64,000 nt of DNA from Neoceratodus forsteri (taxonomy: Eukaryota > Chordata > Ceratodontiformes > Ceratodontidae), in the NCBI GenBank assembly GCA_016271365.2, contig CM028129.1, positions 843,900,001 to 843,964,000 on the forward strand. Reading direction: 5' to 3'. A model generated the notes under the pieces. The model worked only from the letters and a program-made list of their open reading frames with translations. It searched no databases and was not told where the DNA came from. The position numbers and the translations under genes were made by a program. This document shows positions 32,900-44,275 of the stretch, in pieces (position 1 is the stretch's first letter; every line of letters begins with the position of its first letter).

Positions 32900-34176
32900 A
32901 CTGTGGTTAGCACTGTCTTCAGGTGGTCAAATGCAGTCTGGCATTCTGGTGTCCAATTTACTCAACTATGTTTGCAGATTTTGCTTCCTTTGGAGTGCCG
33001 TAACAATTTGTGCAAAGGGGCTGCTTGCTTGAAAAATCCTTTACAAATTGGTGATAATATCCAACTAATCCTAGAAATCGCCTTATATCTCTGATGGTGA
33101 CTGGACATGGCCATTCTTTCAATAATTTAATTTTCTCTGGATCTGGGGCTATCCCTTCTGCAGATACCACATGTTCCAAATAGTTGACTTTCTCTTTCAG
33201 GAAATGACACCTTGCAAGTTTAATCTTTAGCCCATAACTTTTTAAGCGTTCAAACACCATTTCCATATGTTTCAGATATTCTATGTGCATTTTCAAATAA
33301 ACTATGATGTCATTTAGATAAAGAAGCACCGTGTAGAAATTCTCACTCCCCAAGCACTGAAATGTTCCTGGCACATTGCAAAGTCCAAATGGCATTTGGG
33401 AAAATTCATACAACCCCATGGGAGTCATGAAAGCTGCTTTTTATTGGTCTTCAGGTGCCATGGGTACTTGCCAGTATCCACTTGCCAAGTCAGTGGTTGA
33501 GAAAACTGCTGCAGACTTCAGGGCTGTGAGAGCATCCTCAATGCTGGGTAATGGGAGAATTCCTTTGTCTGATCTGATTGAGCTTTCGATAGTCCACACA
33601 AAATTGTATCTGTCCATCTTTCTTTTGGACTAGAACTATTGGTGCTGCTCATGGACTGTGTCTCTCCTTTATGATATCTGCTTCCAACATTTCTTTTAAC
33701 AGCTGCTTGGTCGGTTGATACAATGCAGGAGGTATGGGTCTGAATCTTTCCCAAATGGGTGGGTGGTTTTCCATGGGAATTTAGTGTCTCACCTTCATGG
33801 CACATCCAAAGTCTAGGGCATGGTGAGAAAAGGCATCGGTATGTCTCTTTATTACTTTCAGCAGCTCCGCCTTTTCTTCTTCTGTGGTCCTTGGAGTTCC
33901 CATATCTATTTCTTCTATCCAAGCATCAGAAGTTTCACCTTTGATGTCACCTTCCTGCTCTGCGATAATGGCACTGGCTACGTGAGGCATTTCCTCTTCC
34001 TCTTCACCTAGGATTACGACATCTTCCCATTCCACTTTCATTAGATGACCAATGGCCTGCCATCTGGACACAGTCACTGGCTGGGTGCCATAATTCAATA
34101 GGTGGACAGGAACTTTTCCACCCTTTACCATGACCAAATCAACACCTGGTTTCAATTGGACTGGCCTCTCATCCAT
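32900..34176 (-). pseudogene. Gypsy reverse transcriptase, decayed
   Basis: Reading across frames from about 34176, an N-terminal linker is followed by RT. At 33428-32958 it shows G-L-Y-E-F-S-Q-M-P-F-G-L-C-N, then the active-site box as L-L-Y-L-N-D-I-I-V-Y. The usual Y-x-D-D is therefore Y-L-N-D here, removing one catalytic aspartate. The thumb block R-R-F-L-G-L-V-G-Y-Y is at about 33090. The upstream fingers (about 33900-33450) are frameshifted. The enzyme would have copied the element's RNA and is now dead. Confidence 0.9.
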
Positions 34177-34248
34177 TACTCTGACTTTTCCAATCTCCCC
34201 ATTCTTATTGGCAAATCTTTGATGGCATTGGAGTAACTTGATAGTTCC

Positions 34249-34660
34249 TTATAAGGCCTGTCTCTCTTCCCATAAAAGTGAACTGGTTGGTTCTTTCAAC
34301 ACCTGTAGCAGATCTTCTAGACAATGTTGGAGTAGGTTCATACCTAATATTACAGGTGGCAGGTTGTCGTCATATAAGTTGCTTATCAGTATCCCCTGGT
34401 TCGGATGTTCAGTCTTTCCCAAAGTAATACTTGCTTCCATATATCCGATGATAGGAATATTGAGACCATTTCCTGCTACTAGATTCATCCATCTCTTGGG
34501 GGGGTTAAGTTAACTAGTCTTTTGTCCAGTGTTCGAAGAAAGTCTTGCCCTGCAGTGTCATCACCTGCGATCCTGTGTCCAATAATGCCTCCACTTCCAT
34601 TCCATTAATCTTTATAGTGGTGGCTCGAGAATTTACTACGAACTGAGCCAGTGTGGAGTT
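34249..34660 (-). pseudogene. Gypsy protease, decayed
   Basis: Retropepsin-like aspartic protease. The catalytic block reads A-L-L-D-T-G-S-Q at about 34580, and the flap-distal block P-V-I-L-G-M-N-L-L is at about 34340 in a different frame. The D-T-G triad residue is intact. A frameshift near 34500 separates the two halves. Confidence 0.82.
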
Positions 34661-35733
34661 CTTCAATGGACCTATTGGAAGCTGTCCCGAGGCTTGGTCC
34701 TCCACCCTGGGGATTCCCTGTTTAAAGCCATAGCTGGCATATTTGTCTCCTGTGTGCATCTCCATGCAATGTGGCCACTGATCCCAGACCTCCAACATAT
34801 AGGCCTTCCATTCACATCAAACTGGTCCGATGGTCTTCTCTCCATAATTTTGGCTGCTGAGGGTCTAGATGAGTGCCACTCTGATTCTTTTGCCATCTGG
34901 TCTCTTATTTCCCACCTTAAGACTTCTCAGAGATTCTGAATCTCTCATTTCATCTCCTGCCACATTTTTGCGGGCAACTCCGTCTCTTGAGGCCTCTGTC
35001 CTTCTCTATGCCTTTCTGTATTGGAGGTCCTGGTAGTAACTGCAGTCCGGCAATATACCGGCTGTCCCATCCAGTAATTTTTCTGAATTTTTTCACAACA
35101 TTGTAGGACTTCTGATCTGTCACCAGGGCGGTCATGGGCCATGAGCTCATCAGCTTCCTTCTTAAAGTTCAAGAATTGCATGTCTAGATTTTGCTTGGAC
35201 AACAGCCTCAACTCTCAGAAAAGGGTGTCACTCCTTACCCCTTCTATGAACCATTCCTTTAATAATTCATCTGGATCATGAAAATCATGGGGGTCCAGCC
35301 TTTCAATTGTCTTAAGGGCCTCTTGCAAGCTGAAAGCGTACTCTCACAGAGTCTCACCAGCTCCTTGCACTCTTGAAAAGAATTTCATCTTCAGGTCAGA
35401 CAGTGTACGGATGTCGAACATCCTTCATAACCTATTGAAGATTTGTTCTACCTGTGCCTTCTCACACTCTGGCCACACACTAGCTTCTTGATGAGCTGCA
35501 CCTGTAAGTTGCCTAATTAACATCTCCACCTGCTGTCACTCAGGGATTTCATACTGCCGAAACATGGACATCATCTTACTCCGGAACTCTCCTAGGTTAG
35601 TGGTAGATGAATCCATAGGATCCCCTGAGAACCATGGCAACCAGGGTGCACCAAAATAATAGGGCATCATGGTCGGGTTCAACCGTGTCCCTTATCCAGC
35701 TCCATCGGAGGTTTCTGGCCTTCTAGATTCCAT
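34660..35733 (-). pseudogene. Gypsy gag, decayed
   Basis: Starts at an ATG (35731-35733). Across several stops it shows a capsid-like region with the block 'F-F-S-R-V-Q-G-A-G-E-T-L' at about 35385 and 'L-K-E-W-F-I-E-G-V-R' at about 35255. This arrangement recalls the Gypsy gag lineage from which PNMA-type genes derive. It is followed near 34780 by a single degenerate CCHC knuckle, C-W-R-S-G-I-S-G-H-I-A-W-R-C, in which the second Cys has become Ser. It is the structural particle protein of the element and is now non-functional. Confidence 0.8.
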
Positions 35734-36480
35734 TTTCAGTCACCGTGTTCTGCTTTGGACTCCAATAAATGTATCCTGTCTGTAATGTCAAGTGAAGTGA
35801 GCCAGGAGGTAGGAAGAGACAGATAGGTGGTAATATTTGGAATGAATGAGAATCACATAATTCCATGATGCCAAATGAAGTGAGCCAAAAGATATGAATG
35901 TCAGGCTAGTCCAATGCACCCACCCAGGTGGTAAGGCAGTTCTTTTCCTATTTGGCTACATGATGTAATTCCTCACCAAAATGGAGAGGCAGGAGACATG
36001 ATTAGAGAAAAGGAACTTGTTTATTGGCAACTGATCATCGGGTAGGGACACAAGAGAGGGACAATCATACATACACAACCTACTTCTTTACCAGATGCAA
36101 GATTATATTTCACTATATGCCAAATTATGTTTCACTATATGCAAAAGGAACAATCAGCTGCAACAACTACTCTGTAAGAGCATCTTATTTCTGTTTTCCT
36201 ACATCCCTAAAAGAGGGAAAACTCTATAGCATAGAATACCAGAATGGATCAATCGACTGTAACAGCTATGCTGTAAGAGTGTCTTTCCTATCCTCAAATA
36301 TCTACTTCCACCCTGAGGTGCACCTCTCCCTACACTTAGGTTTCAAAGATACAGCCACTCCAATACTACAAGAAGAGTCTATACAGTAGATGATTGTCAG
36401 TTGGTGCATGTAAATTTCTCTGTCGACGAAAGAAATGTGGAAACACTCCACTAGTTTCCCAGTGAAATACGGAACCTTGG
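35734..36480 (-). other. Gypsy 5' leader or LTR candidate
   Basis: This lies upstream of gag. There is an internal direct repeat: CAATCAGCTGCAACAACTAC..CTGTAAGAGCATCTT at about 36151 and CAATCGACTGTAACAGCTAT..CTGTAAGAGTGTCTT at about 36249. A 5' LTR and primer-binding site should lie here, but I cannot define their limits. Confidence 0.35.
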
Positions 36481-37439
36481 TGGGAAGCTAAGGATGCAGA
36501 GAAGATTTAACAGACCATGGGTTCTCAGCTACATCCCACCTCTCTAGGGTTGCTTGAAAGGAATACAACATCTGGCTGTAATCCGATTCTAGACTGCCTG
36601 GAAAGAAGCAATGCAAACCACCTGGCCACAATCTGCTTCTGGATTGCCAAGTGAAGGGATGAAGAAACAGAAGCAGAAGAACCAACAGCCCACTTCTAGA
36701 CTGAAGATGCACTCTGGACTGATGAACACACTGGATCAGGAGAATCGGAACATCTGGACCACTCTTGGACTCCAGGCAAGCACTCCCTCTGGAATGAAGA
36801 CACTCACAAGCTGATGCTCCCACTGGATCAGGACCTCTGGACCACTCCTGGACTCCAGGCAACCACTATCTCTGGGCATTGAAGTGCATCAGTCTTCTGA
36901 GTTTCAAGGCCGGACAAGCCAAAGCACTCACCAAAACAATAAATTGTACGTCGAACTGCAACCAAACTTGGAGTCCGCGGCCGGACGAGCCAGGACACAC
37001 TAAAAACAAAAAACTGGACATCACTCAGAGAACTGACACTGATGGGTCAAATGATACTCCGCTGCGGACGTGAAAACAAGAAAAGGGACAACAGACTTCT
37101 GCACTGGGCCAAGCCGTACTGGGAAACTGTGAGAGGAAAACAACAAACGGGATGATGCAACTTTGGGGCGACTGCGGTGCAGCTCTTCGTGGACTGGCTG
37201 TTGTCTGCTTCTGGATGCACTGGAGAATGATTCTTGAAGGATAGGTGAAGACTGACAGGGTTGCACTGGGGTGAAGTGACTCCAAAGACAGTTGAAGACT
37301 GATTCAGATGGTTATCCAGCACCGAAATGCTGGCACAAAGCAATGCAAGACAGTTCTGACACTCAATAATGTTAGTAGAATGAATAATAATGCAGGAAAA
37401 TGCAAACAGAGTCTCAATTCCTACTGTAGTGGTCAATAA
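36481..37439. repeat. Region with imperfect direct repeats
   Basis: 'CACTGGATCAGGA..TCTGGACCACTC(T/C)TGGACTCCAGGCAA' occurs at about 36727 and 36820, and 'GGCCGGAC(A/G)AGCCA' at about 36907 and 36980. Coding potential is absent. It may be part of a long LTR or leader of the adjoining Gypsy element, but this is unproven. Confidence 0.4.
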
Positions 37440-37834
37440 ATGTATAGTCTCAGTGTCCAGACCACAGTAAATATACAGGCAATTTATTGTACGGATTCAA
37501 CCCTAGCTCTGGTGGCTCTAACTCTAATGGGGTCCCTTCTAGCTAAATTGAGTTCTCCTGTTACTGTGGAAACACTACAGTGGGGAATAGGCTCTCTGAA
37601 AGGTTATACACTAGATGGGTGGATGGGCCCCTTTAACACTGAAGGCCTTACATGGCTAGCTAGGCTCCTATTAGATCTGGAGTTGCTCCTATCGCTGGGC
37701 CCCTAACACAGCTGTGGGCCTACATAGCTAGCTACAGGTCCTGGGCCTTGTGTTGCCCCTCTAAATATCAGTGGCCTTTCCCTTGAATGGGCCCTTCAAA
37801 GTACAGGTGGGCCTGAGCGTGCCCTTGCTTCATT

Positions 37835-38360
37835 ACTGTGGGGCCTGGTACCTAACTTGCTACTGGGCCTGGTGCCCTAATTACTACTGGGCCTGGTGAC
37901 CTTTGCTTCACTGGGCCTTGTGCTCTACTTACTACTGGGCCTGGTGCCCTTTGCTTCACTGGGCCTTGTGCCCTACTTACTACTGTGCCTGGTGCCCTTT
38001 AGTACCACTGGGCCTGGTTTGTCCTAACTCACTAGGCCTGGGAGCCTTACTTACTACAAGAGCCTGGTCTGCCCTAACTCGCTAGGCCTGGCACCTTACT
38101 TACTGTTAGGGCCTGGTGCCCTCAGTACCACTGGGCCTGGTGCCCTACTTAATTATGGGCCTGGCACCCCCTGAAATGGGTCTGGTGTCCTTTTTAACTG
38201 TGGGCCTGGTGCCCTTCTTAAACATGAGCCTGGTTCCCTCTCTGGTGCCCTTTCTGAACTGGGCCTGGTGCCCTCTCTGAACTAAGCCTGGTGCCCTCTC
38301 TGAACTGGGTGTGGCACCTTCTCTGAACTGGTCCTGGTGCCCTCTCTTAACTGGGCCTAA
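37835..38360. repeat. GGGCCTGGTGCCC minisatellite
   Basis: About 22 degenerate units of roughly 20-24 bp with consensus near ACTGGGCCTGGTGCCCTNNTTACT. Adjacent units pair into higher-order blocks (for example GGGCCTGGTGCCCTTTGCTTC with GGGCCTTGTGCCCTACTTACT). Weaker unit-like sequence extends back to about 37740. Confidence 0.88.
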
Positions 38361-39393
38361 TGTTGCCCCTTTTAATTCCTAGAAGGCAGTGCCCCCTTTA
38401 ATTAATTGGCTCACTGAGCCTTCTGTCACTCTTCTGACTTTGTTCCGCCCTATCCCGCCTCCCTCATGAATATTTAGGAACTCTTCTGTGGCTTTGCTTC
38501 CCTTACCCATCCCGTAGGCGTCGCTACTTCCCTGCCTCTCCTGAATATTTAATTAAGGGTCCTCAGACTCAATTCCCCTGTGGCACTCAGCCGCTCCTCC
38601 AAGCACCTACTGCGTTAAGCTAAATAAAAAAAAACACAAGTCTTTATTTCTTCAGGCAGACCACACGAATCATGTGCTGCCGCCGACTCACCACTCTGCT
38701 GGCTGCTGAACTGTGATCGGGAGGCAAACGGGAGGCGGGAGGTATTCTGGCAGTGAGATGGAGCTAATCAGGCAACAGGGAGGATGTAAGGAGGCCTCGG
38801 ATGGCCAACAGCTCACAGATGAGATGCGGCTCTTCTCTGCCACCGACAGGAGACCGGGAAATACTTTTAAAATAATTGGGGGGCCAAAATAAATAAACAG
38901 CGGGGTTCATAGTCCAAAACAGATGAACTGTACATTTTCTTTCTTCATGGTGCCCCAATGGCACCACCGACCGTACCACACAGCAGCAGGAGGGATCTTC
39001 GGACACTGGAGGCAGAGCAGGCACACAGGCAAGCCCTATGGGATGGCATCAACCCAAGGCAAGCCCTTTACCTATCCCCTTGACTTGCTGCATCCTCTCT
39101 CCTCAACAGATGCCCAGGAACTGCCAAAAACTGTAAAACAGTTTGAAAATCAGGATTCTGGTTCCAGAATGGTTAGGTTGGAATGCAGTGCATGAGCAGC
39201 TCAGCACAGCATTCCATCCAAGCCATTGTTGCTGCAGCTGCAATAAAATCTTTTTTTTTTAATGTACAGTGTGCACAGGAAACCTTACAGTGTTTACTGG
39301 GGGAAACTGGGGACTACTGGGGATTACTGGGGAACCTCTGACTTTGGCATATTACAGGGGGAACACTGCATATGTGTGCATGGGGGCTTTCCA
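38361..39393. other. Unclassified, CT-rich then mixed sequence
   Basis: Two TCCTGAATATTT/TCATGAATATTT segments lie near 38465 and 38545. A T-run (TCTTTTTTTTTTAATG) at 39250 preceded by GCAATAAAA may mark the end of a small retroposon on the + strand. I see no ORF with a known domain. Confidence 0.35.
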
Positions 39394-39939
39394 TTAGTTG
39401 CACTGTATACATGTTTTCTGTTGCCACTTACACTGCTGTCCTGCCTGCTGTGTTGCAACTATGCGGGGTGTATGTATATTTAGCATCTGTTGGTACTCAC
39501 CTTTGGCTGGGTTCTGCTGCCTGTATAGGTCAAGGTTGCTGTTCCCTGCAATCATGCAGCATCTCAGGTGGGTGGACACACGTTCTTCCTGTGGTGTTAG
39601 TTTTATTATTTGTGATGGTCCTCCACGTGTAGCTGTGGCACAATGTGCATTGTGTGCCAACTTCTCCTTTGACCTCCTGTTGAGATCATTGTACCTCTTT
39701 TGCAGTTCCCTGATTGTTCTCCTCATGGGTGCCACTGCATTGATCTTTGTTGTTACATCTGCCCAGGATTGCTGCCTCCTCTCCTGCTGTTTCTCATCAC
39801 TGCCATAGGACATCAAAAGGTCATACTGGGCATACACTTCATCAGTCATGACATCTGTCTCCCTTTCAGTGAAATTATGTTTATGGCTGTGGGCTGGTGG
39901 CCTGCTTCTCCTACTTATTTGTGCCATTATGCTTGTCAC
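39394..39939 (-). CDS. Harbinger-type Myb/SANT-like DNA-binding exon
   Basis: An uninterrupted 181-codon frame. The likely start is the first or second Met (39939 or 39927). Residues 20-90 form a trihelix/SANT-like domain: N-F-T-E-R-E-T-D-V-M ... Q-S-W-A-D-V-T-T-K-I-N-A-V ... R-R-T-I-R-E-L-Q-K-R-Y-N-D-L. A basic K-E-K-L follows, then L-T-P-Q-E-E-R-V. This layout is typical of the Myb-like partner protein of PIF/Harbinger elements and of its NAIF1/MSANTD-like relatives. The coding part probably ends earlier, because AAAG at 39501 is directly followed on the - strand by GTGAGTACC, a strong splice donor. It differs from the SANT gene at 47.8 kb, so it comes from another Harbinger family. No partner transposase is nearby. 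Confidence 0.78.
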   Translation of the reverse strand: MTSIMAQISRRSRPPAHSHKHNFTERETDVMTDEVYAQYDLLMSYGSDEKQQERRQQSWADVTTKINAVAPMRRTIRELQKRYNDLNRRSKEKLAHNAHCATATRGGPSQIIKLTPQEERVSTHLRCCMIAGNSNLDLYRQQNPAKGEYQQMLNIHTPRIVATQQAGQQCKWQQKTCIQCN

Positions 39940-40134
39940 AATCCAAATGGGACATGCAGCATCATTTCAGATGCTAGCATCATATTTATGCCCCAAGCAC
40001 TGCCTTGCGTCTTGCGCTGGGGTACTGTTGCTGCATCAGTGTTTCTTTTAAACTTTGACACATGTCGTTTGACACATGCGTTTTTAATGCAAGGTGGTCC
40101 TAGGATGCACCTTGTGCCACTCTTAGGTACATTT

Positions 40135-40150
40135 GAAAATCCAGCCCTAA
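40135..40150. repeat. Candidate Harbinger terminal sequence
   Basis: GAAAATCCAGCCCTAA: read inward on the - strand it is TTAGGGCTGGATTTTC, which has the form of a Harbinger end with a TTA/TAA target. It lies 200 bp upstream of the SANT exon at 39394-39939. No matching opposite end was found. Confidence 0.4.
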
Positions 40151-41974
40151 GTTTTTAACCAACAACAAACTCCTATTGCTATTCCTGGTTCCAGTCCTCA
40201 GTAAAAGATCAAGAGGGATCAGCAGAAATCAGAGGGTTACCATCAGTATCAGTGGTTCTCAGAAGGATTTATTGGGTTGAAAGAATAGAGCAATGAAATA
40301 CCCTCAAGGCTACCAAGTCTCAATCCAAGAATCACTGCACAAAGCGGAGAAACTGAAAAACAGGAGCTACTACCGATCACCTCACTCTCAGATCGATCTG
40401 AAGACAAAGAGTTCTGATGAAGTCCCATACACTGTCTGAATCTCAAATAAATTATTTTTAAGATGGTCAAAATATTTTACTGAAAATAAGAAAAAAAATA
40501 GAAGAAAAGAATGAAAAAAATGATAAAGATCATTCATGTTCTGCATAGCAGTATGCGGTTCAATATGTTTGAGAGACAGACATATGTAACCCAATTGGAG
40601 GCAAACTAAACACTTAAGTTTGATGTGGGCATTGTCAAAAAAAATGTAATGAGTGATAGAACTTACATTGCATAGTAATGTGTGCTGTAAACTTGTGGCA
40701 TAACTGCTAGTTATACAGTATCTGAAATGTATTTAAATGAAAGTTATTGAAATTATTTATTGACATTTATTTATTGAAATGTTTGACTGACAAGTGCCCA
40801 TGCTGACATTTTGTTGCATTCTCTGAATGTTTTTTGTGATGTTATTGATTTTATTAAACTAATCCATCTATTTTATTATTTGTCTGGCTGTATGCAGAAA
40901 TGAGCATCCAACACCAATTGAATATGGAGTATGTTTTTTTTCTTTTCACAATCTCCATTTAGATCCAAAACAAAAAAAAATGCATTGGTTTATTAGAATA
41001 GAAATGCACTTTGGGAATCCTTTTTGCTGTTGTTGTTGTTATAAGTGCCTTGTGCAATATTAATATAACTCACTATGCCTCTATTATTTGTTGTATACAA
41101 CAGTGTAGTTCTCTGTGCTCACCCCCAATCACAATAAATGCATCAATATCAGTGAAAGCTGATTAACACCTTTTCCCTTTCCCATGTTAACACATAAGTA
41201 ACATTACTGAGTTACTCAGCACATTGAATACATTTCTCTTAAGTGAGCACCCTCCTTTCCACAACATAAACCTATATCTATTCATACACCCAAGTAAGAG
41301 CACACACACAGTCATGTTCTCATACACAAACACGCATATATGTAACACTTTGCATCTGTGCTCTGCCATTATCAATAGTGAAGAAAACTTTTACATTTAT
41401 CACAATGATATGGAAAAGATACTTATGCTTGAATTTGGTCATTTTCACAAAAAAAGATTAATAACTGATTTATCTTACATTGCACAGTAATGTGTACTGT
41501 AAACTTGTGGCATAAATGTATAATCAAGTGAAAGGTGCCTAATATAAAAAAAAATCTCACAACACAGAAGTGGCATGTAAGACTGTACACAAAAACAGTT
41601 AACCTTTCCTTTCTGTGACAATCTGATCTAAAGCTTTGTCACTTTGAGGTAATTCTGTGAAAAACAAAACAATAAAAAATCAGTAGTTTCACATACAACA
41701 AGCTACAATAGTGTTTCAATATTTTACCATGAGCATAAGAAAATTACAGGCATATAACACACCAAGGTAAATTTGATAGCTTCTCTCAGACCCACCCCAG
41801 CTCTTCCCTTAATGCATGAGCATCAGTCTAGGTTCAAGCCTTCACATGCTCTCCCTTTCAAGATGAAGTTGGGCGAATAGACTGACACTAACATTTTACA
41901 AGCATTACACTGTAGAAAATATACATTCAGGTACTAGAAAAAAAAAACATGAAACACAGCACAAAAATACTACT
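40151..41974. other. AT-rich region with an 80-bp direct repeat
   Basis: No ORF of interest. 'CTTACATTGCATAGTAATGTGTGCTGTAAACTTGTGGCATAA' at about 40660 is repeated as 'CTTACATTGCACAGTAATGTGTACTGTAAACTTGTGGCATAA' at about 41473, with weaker similarity extending 30 bp upstream. The copies are 810 bp apart in direct orientation. Confidence 0.6.
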
Positions 41975-43458
41975 CCAGGGTTGGGATATTCTGAACTGCG
42001 CCAGGCAGGGGCGCAAGCCGGGCGCAGTGCAACTGGGATGCACCAGGGTGTGGCCTGGGTGATATTCAACGGTGCTGTACCATGGCTCTGCACCACTGAA
42101 TATGGCACCATGGCCACCCACATTGCACATGGTGCAGTGGCACTGCACCAGTGCAAGTGGCCAGTGAGGAGCAGGGGAATGCGCTAGCGCAAGTGCCATT
42201 GCGCTAGGTGCAGCAACCGCAATATTCAGCGGTGGACATGCAAATGGGGCCATAATGTATGCAAGGCACAAATGGGGCCATTAGCATGTCATTATGGTTC
42301 CATTTGCATGCAGGTGCACTGATCCCTGGTGACTTGCACCTGGCACCCTGCCAGGCAGCAGCCGTCAGGGACCAATGCCCCCTGCCCCCACTGACAACAT
42401 GCTCCAACACCTGATCATGGGCATATGAATTAAATAAACTGCCCAAAATCCCTGGTGGTCCAGTAGACCACTCCCAGCCTGATCACAGGCAAAAGTATAA
42501 AATAAATGTCCAATATCCCTGGTGGTCCAGTGGACCACTCCCAGCCCGATTGCAGGCATAAGTATAAAATAAACGCCAATATCCCTGGTGGTCCAGTCAA
42601 CTGCTTCCAGCCCGTTCATGGACATATGTAGTAACTACAACATAAAAACCATCCCTGGTGGTCCAGCGGTCCACCCTCCCACCCACCCACTGAGCCCCAC
42701 CACCCCACTCCAGCAGCGGGTGACAGCTCCCCCACCTGCAAGCTGCCTGGCCGCCGCCGACTGAATCCATTCACATATCTGGACTGTGTAGTATAGTACG
42801 GTCTGCATGCCCATTGGCCCACACTGTGGACAAATGGGCGACAGCTGTACTGTATGCATTCGTGGGCGGCGGCGCGGTGAGCGGCAGGCGTGGGGAGCTG
42901 CCGCCCACCGCTGATGGGGAGCGGGTAGGGCCCAGTGGGCGGGTGGGGAGGGGGTAGACTGTTGGACCACCAGGGATGGTTTTTACATTGTATTTACTAC
43001 ATATGCCCACAATCGGGCTGGAAGCAGTCCACTGGACCGCCAGGGATATTGGACATATTTAATTCAAAACATATGCCTGCGATCGGGTGTGGGGGAGCTC
43101 TACCATGACGGATGGTGCCGCAGGAGCTCGGGTGGCCACCCACAGCTGGCAGCTGCTGTGTTGCACCCTGCAATATGGTGGCTCACCTGTGGGTGGCCAG
43201 CTGTTGCTCCCATTTTTCTTGGCTCAACTGTGTGTAGCACAGGTAGGGGTTGTGTCTGCATCTGCTCAGCACATCCTGGGCTGAATATTGGGATGTGCGG
43301 AGTATGCACGGGCACGCTCCCCCTACTTGTGCAGCACACATTACTGATGCGCCCCGGCATATCGGGATTTGTGCCACACACTTTCCCCTTTTGAATATCG
43401 CACCGGGGCGCATCAGTGGGTTGACCCTGGCGCAACCCTTCTGAATATCCCACCCCAG
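41975..43458. mobile_element. GC-rich foldback element with internal tandem units
   Basis: Left end CCAGGGTTGGGATATTCTGA with GCGCCAGG and right end CCTGGCGCAACCC then TGAATATCCCACCCCAG are inverted copies. The inner parts also mirror each other: ATCCCTGGTGGTCCAG blocks at 42450-42660 against CTGGACCGCCAGGGAT-type blocks at 42960-43050, and a central hairpin at about 42640-42990 around GC-rich CCCGCC/GGCGGG sequence. No transposase is encoded. The TSD is not clear, so the superfamily is unassigned. Confidence 0.78.
42422..42660. repeat. 66-bp tandem units in foldback arm
   Basis: Three and a half units, each containing ATCCCTGGTGGTCCAGTNGAC, CCAGCCCGATCNNNGGC and GTATAAAATAAA. They start near 42448, 42510, 42580 and 42650. 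Two inverted units lie on the other arm (42960-43090). Confidence 0.8.
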
Positions 43459-43469
43459 TTGTACAAGTG

Positions 43470-44275
43470 GCACAAATGTTTCTGAACACACCAGCTCTTT
43501 AAGTAACCCATGCCTCCAGTCCTCAGCACTAGCATTGTCCATGTCCTGTTTCCAATTCCATTGTTTCATTAGGTCAATTATTCTGATACTGTTTACTTTG
43601 GAGAAGTTGTAAAAAGTAGTTTTGCCCTTGTTTCTTATTTTAGTCAACTTGTTATTGAATGTGTTTTTTTTTTTATGGTCCTGGTAAGAAAATGGTGTGC
43701 CAACTTTACAGTTATTAATTAATCCTACTGAATGTGTTAATACTAAGTCCAAAATGTAGTTCTCCTTGTGTTTTGATTTACTAATTGTTGAACGTTATTT
43801 TCAGCATGGGTATTTAGTAATTTATGTTCAGATTTATTGTTCTTGATCTCACTATCCCAGCAAATGTCAGGGTAGTTGAAATGATCAAGAACTATAATGT
43901 AATTTGTCATCACTGCTTTATTTATTTAATGAGTTATTTTTTGATCTGCCTCCAGTGTGTAATATCTGGTGGTCTGTTATACATTCCAGTTGCTAAATTC
44001 ACAAAATCTATTTTTATTTCTTCAACTGGGCTACGAGTAACATCATTAGTAAAGATGTAGATAACAAGTATTCAGTATTGTCCTGTTTGTCCCACTATAA
44101 TGCCAGTAAGGCTGGATATATCTTTGACATTAGCCCCAAAGAAGCTGGATACCACAGTACTCATTTTACCCTTGTTGCAAATTCTAGAGTCTGTATATTT
44201 GATAATCGAATTTCCCAACACAGTTTTTGGAGGCGAGGTGATGCCTTTTCATGCAGGTTTGGAACTTTGTTTCAG
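43470..44275 (-). mobile_element. CR1-like LINE endonuclease fragment
   Basis: The - strand translation across frames gives V-L-D-H-F-N-Y-P-D-I-C-W at about 43885 (the G-D-F-N-x-P-x-I-x-W block). L-V-L-T-H-S-V-G-L-I-N-N at about 43740 and a degenerate S-D-H as Y-Q-D-H at about 43680 follow. After that the linker runs I-D-L-M-K-Q-W-N-W, W-R-H-G-L-L-K and E-T-F-V-P-L-V at 43560-43470. This is the end of the APE endonuclease and the linker to RT in CR1-type ORF2. It is cut on one side by the foldback element at 43458 and on the other by the L1 3' end. Confidence 0.72.

Larger units (their letters stand above)
31035..35733 (-). mobile_element. Ty3/Gypsy LTR retrotransposon, decayed
   Basis: The - strand order is gag, protease, reverse transcriptase, RNase H, integrase, which is the Ty3/Gypsy order (Copia would place integrase before RT). 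All five parts are recognisable but every one carries stops or frameshifts. No env-like ORF follows integrase. LTRs were not found at either end, so no TSD or age from LTR divergence can be given. Confidence 0.93.

Noticed and set aside
36000..38640. Long 5' LTR of the Gypsy element
   Set aside because: No matching copy was found downstream of integrase and no TG..CA ends or primer-binding site could be fixed, so I only note it as a possibility.
39398..40158. Overlapping + strand frames of 136 and 152 codons
   Set aside because: They are Cys/Leu-rich shadows of the SANT exon on the opposite strand.
43183..43752. 189-codon - strand frame as one gene
   Set aside because: Its first half is a CR1 endonuclease end and its second half runs through the arm of a foldback element, so the frame is accidental across a junction.
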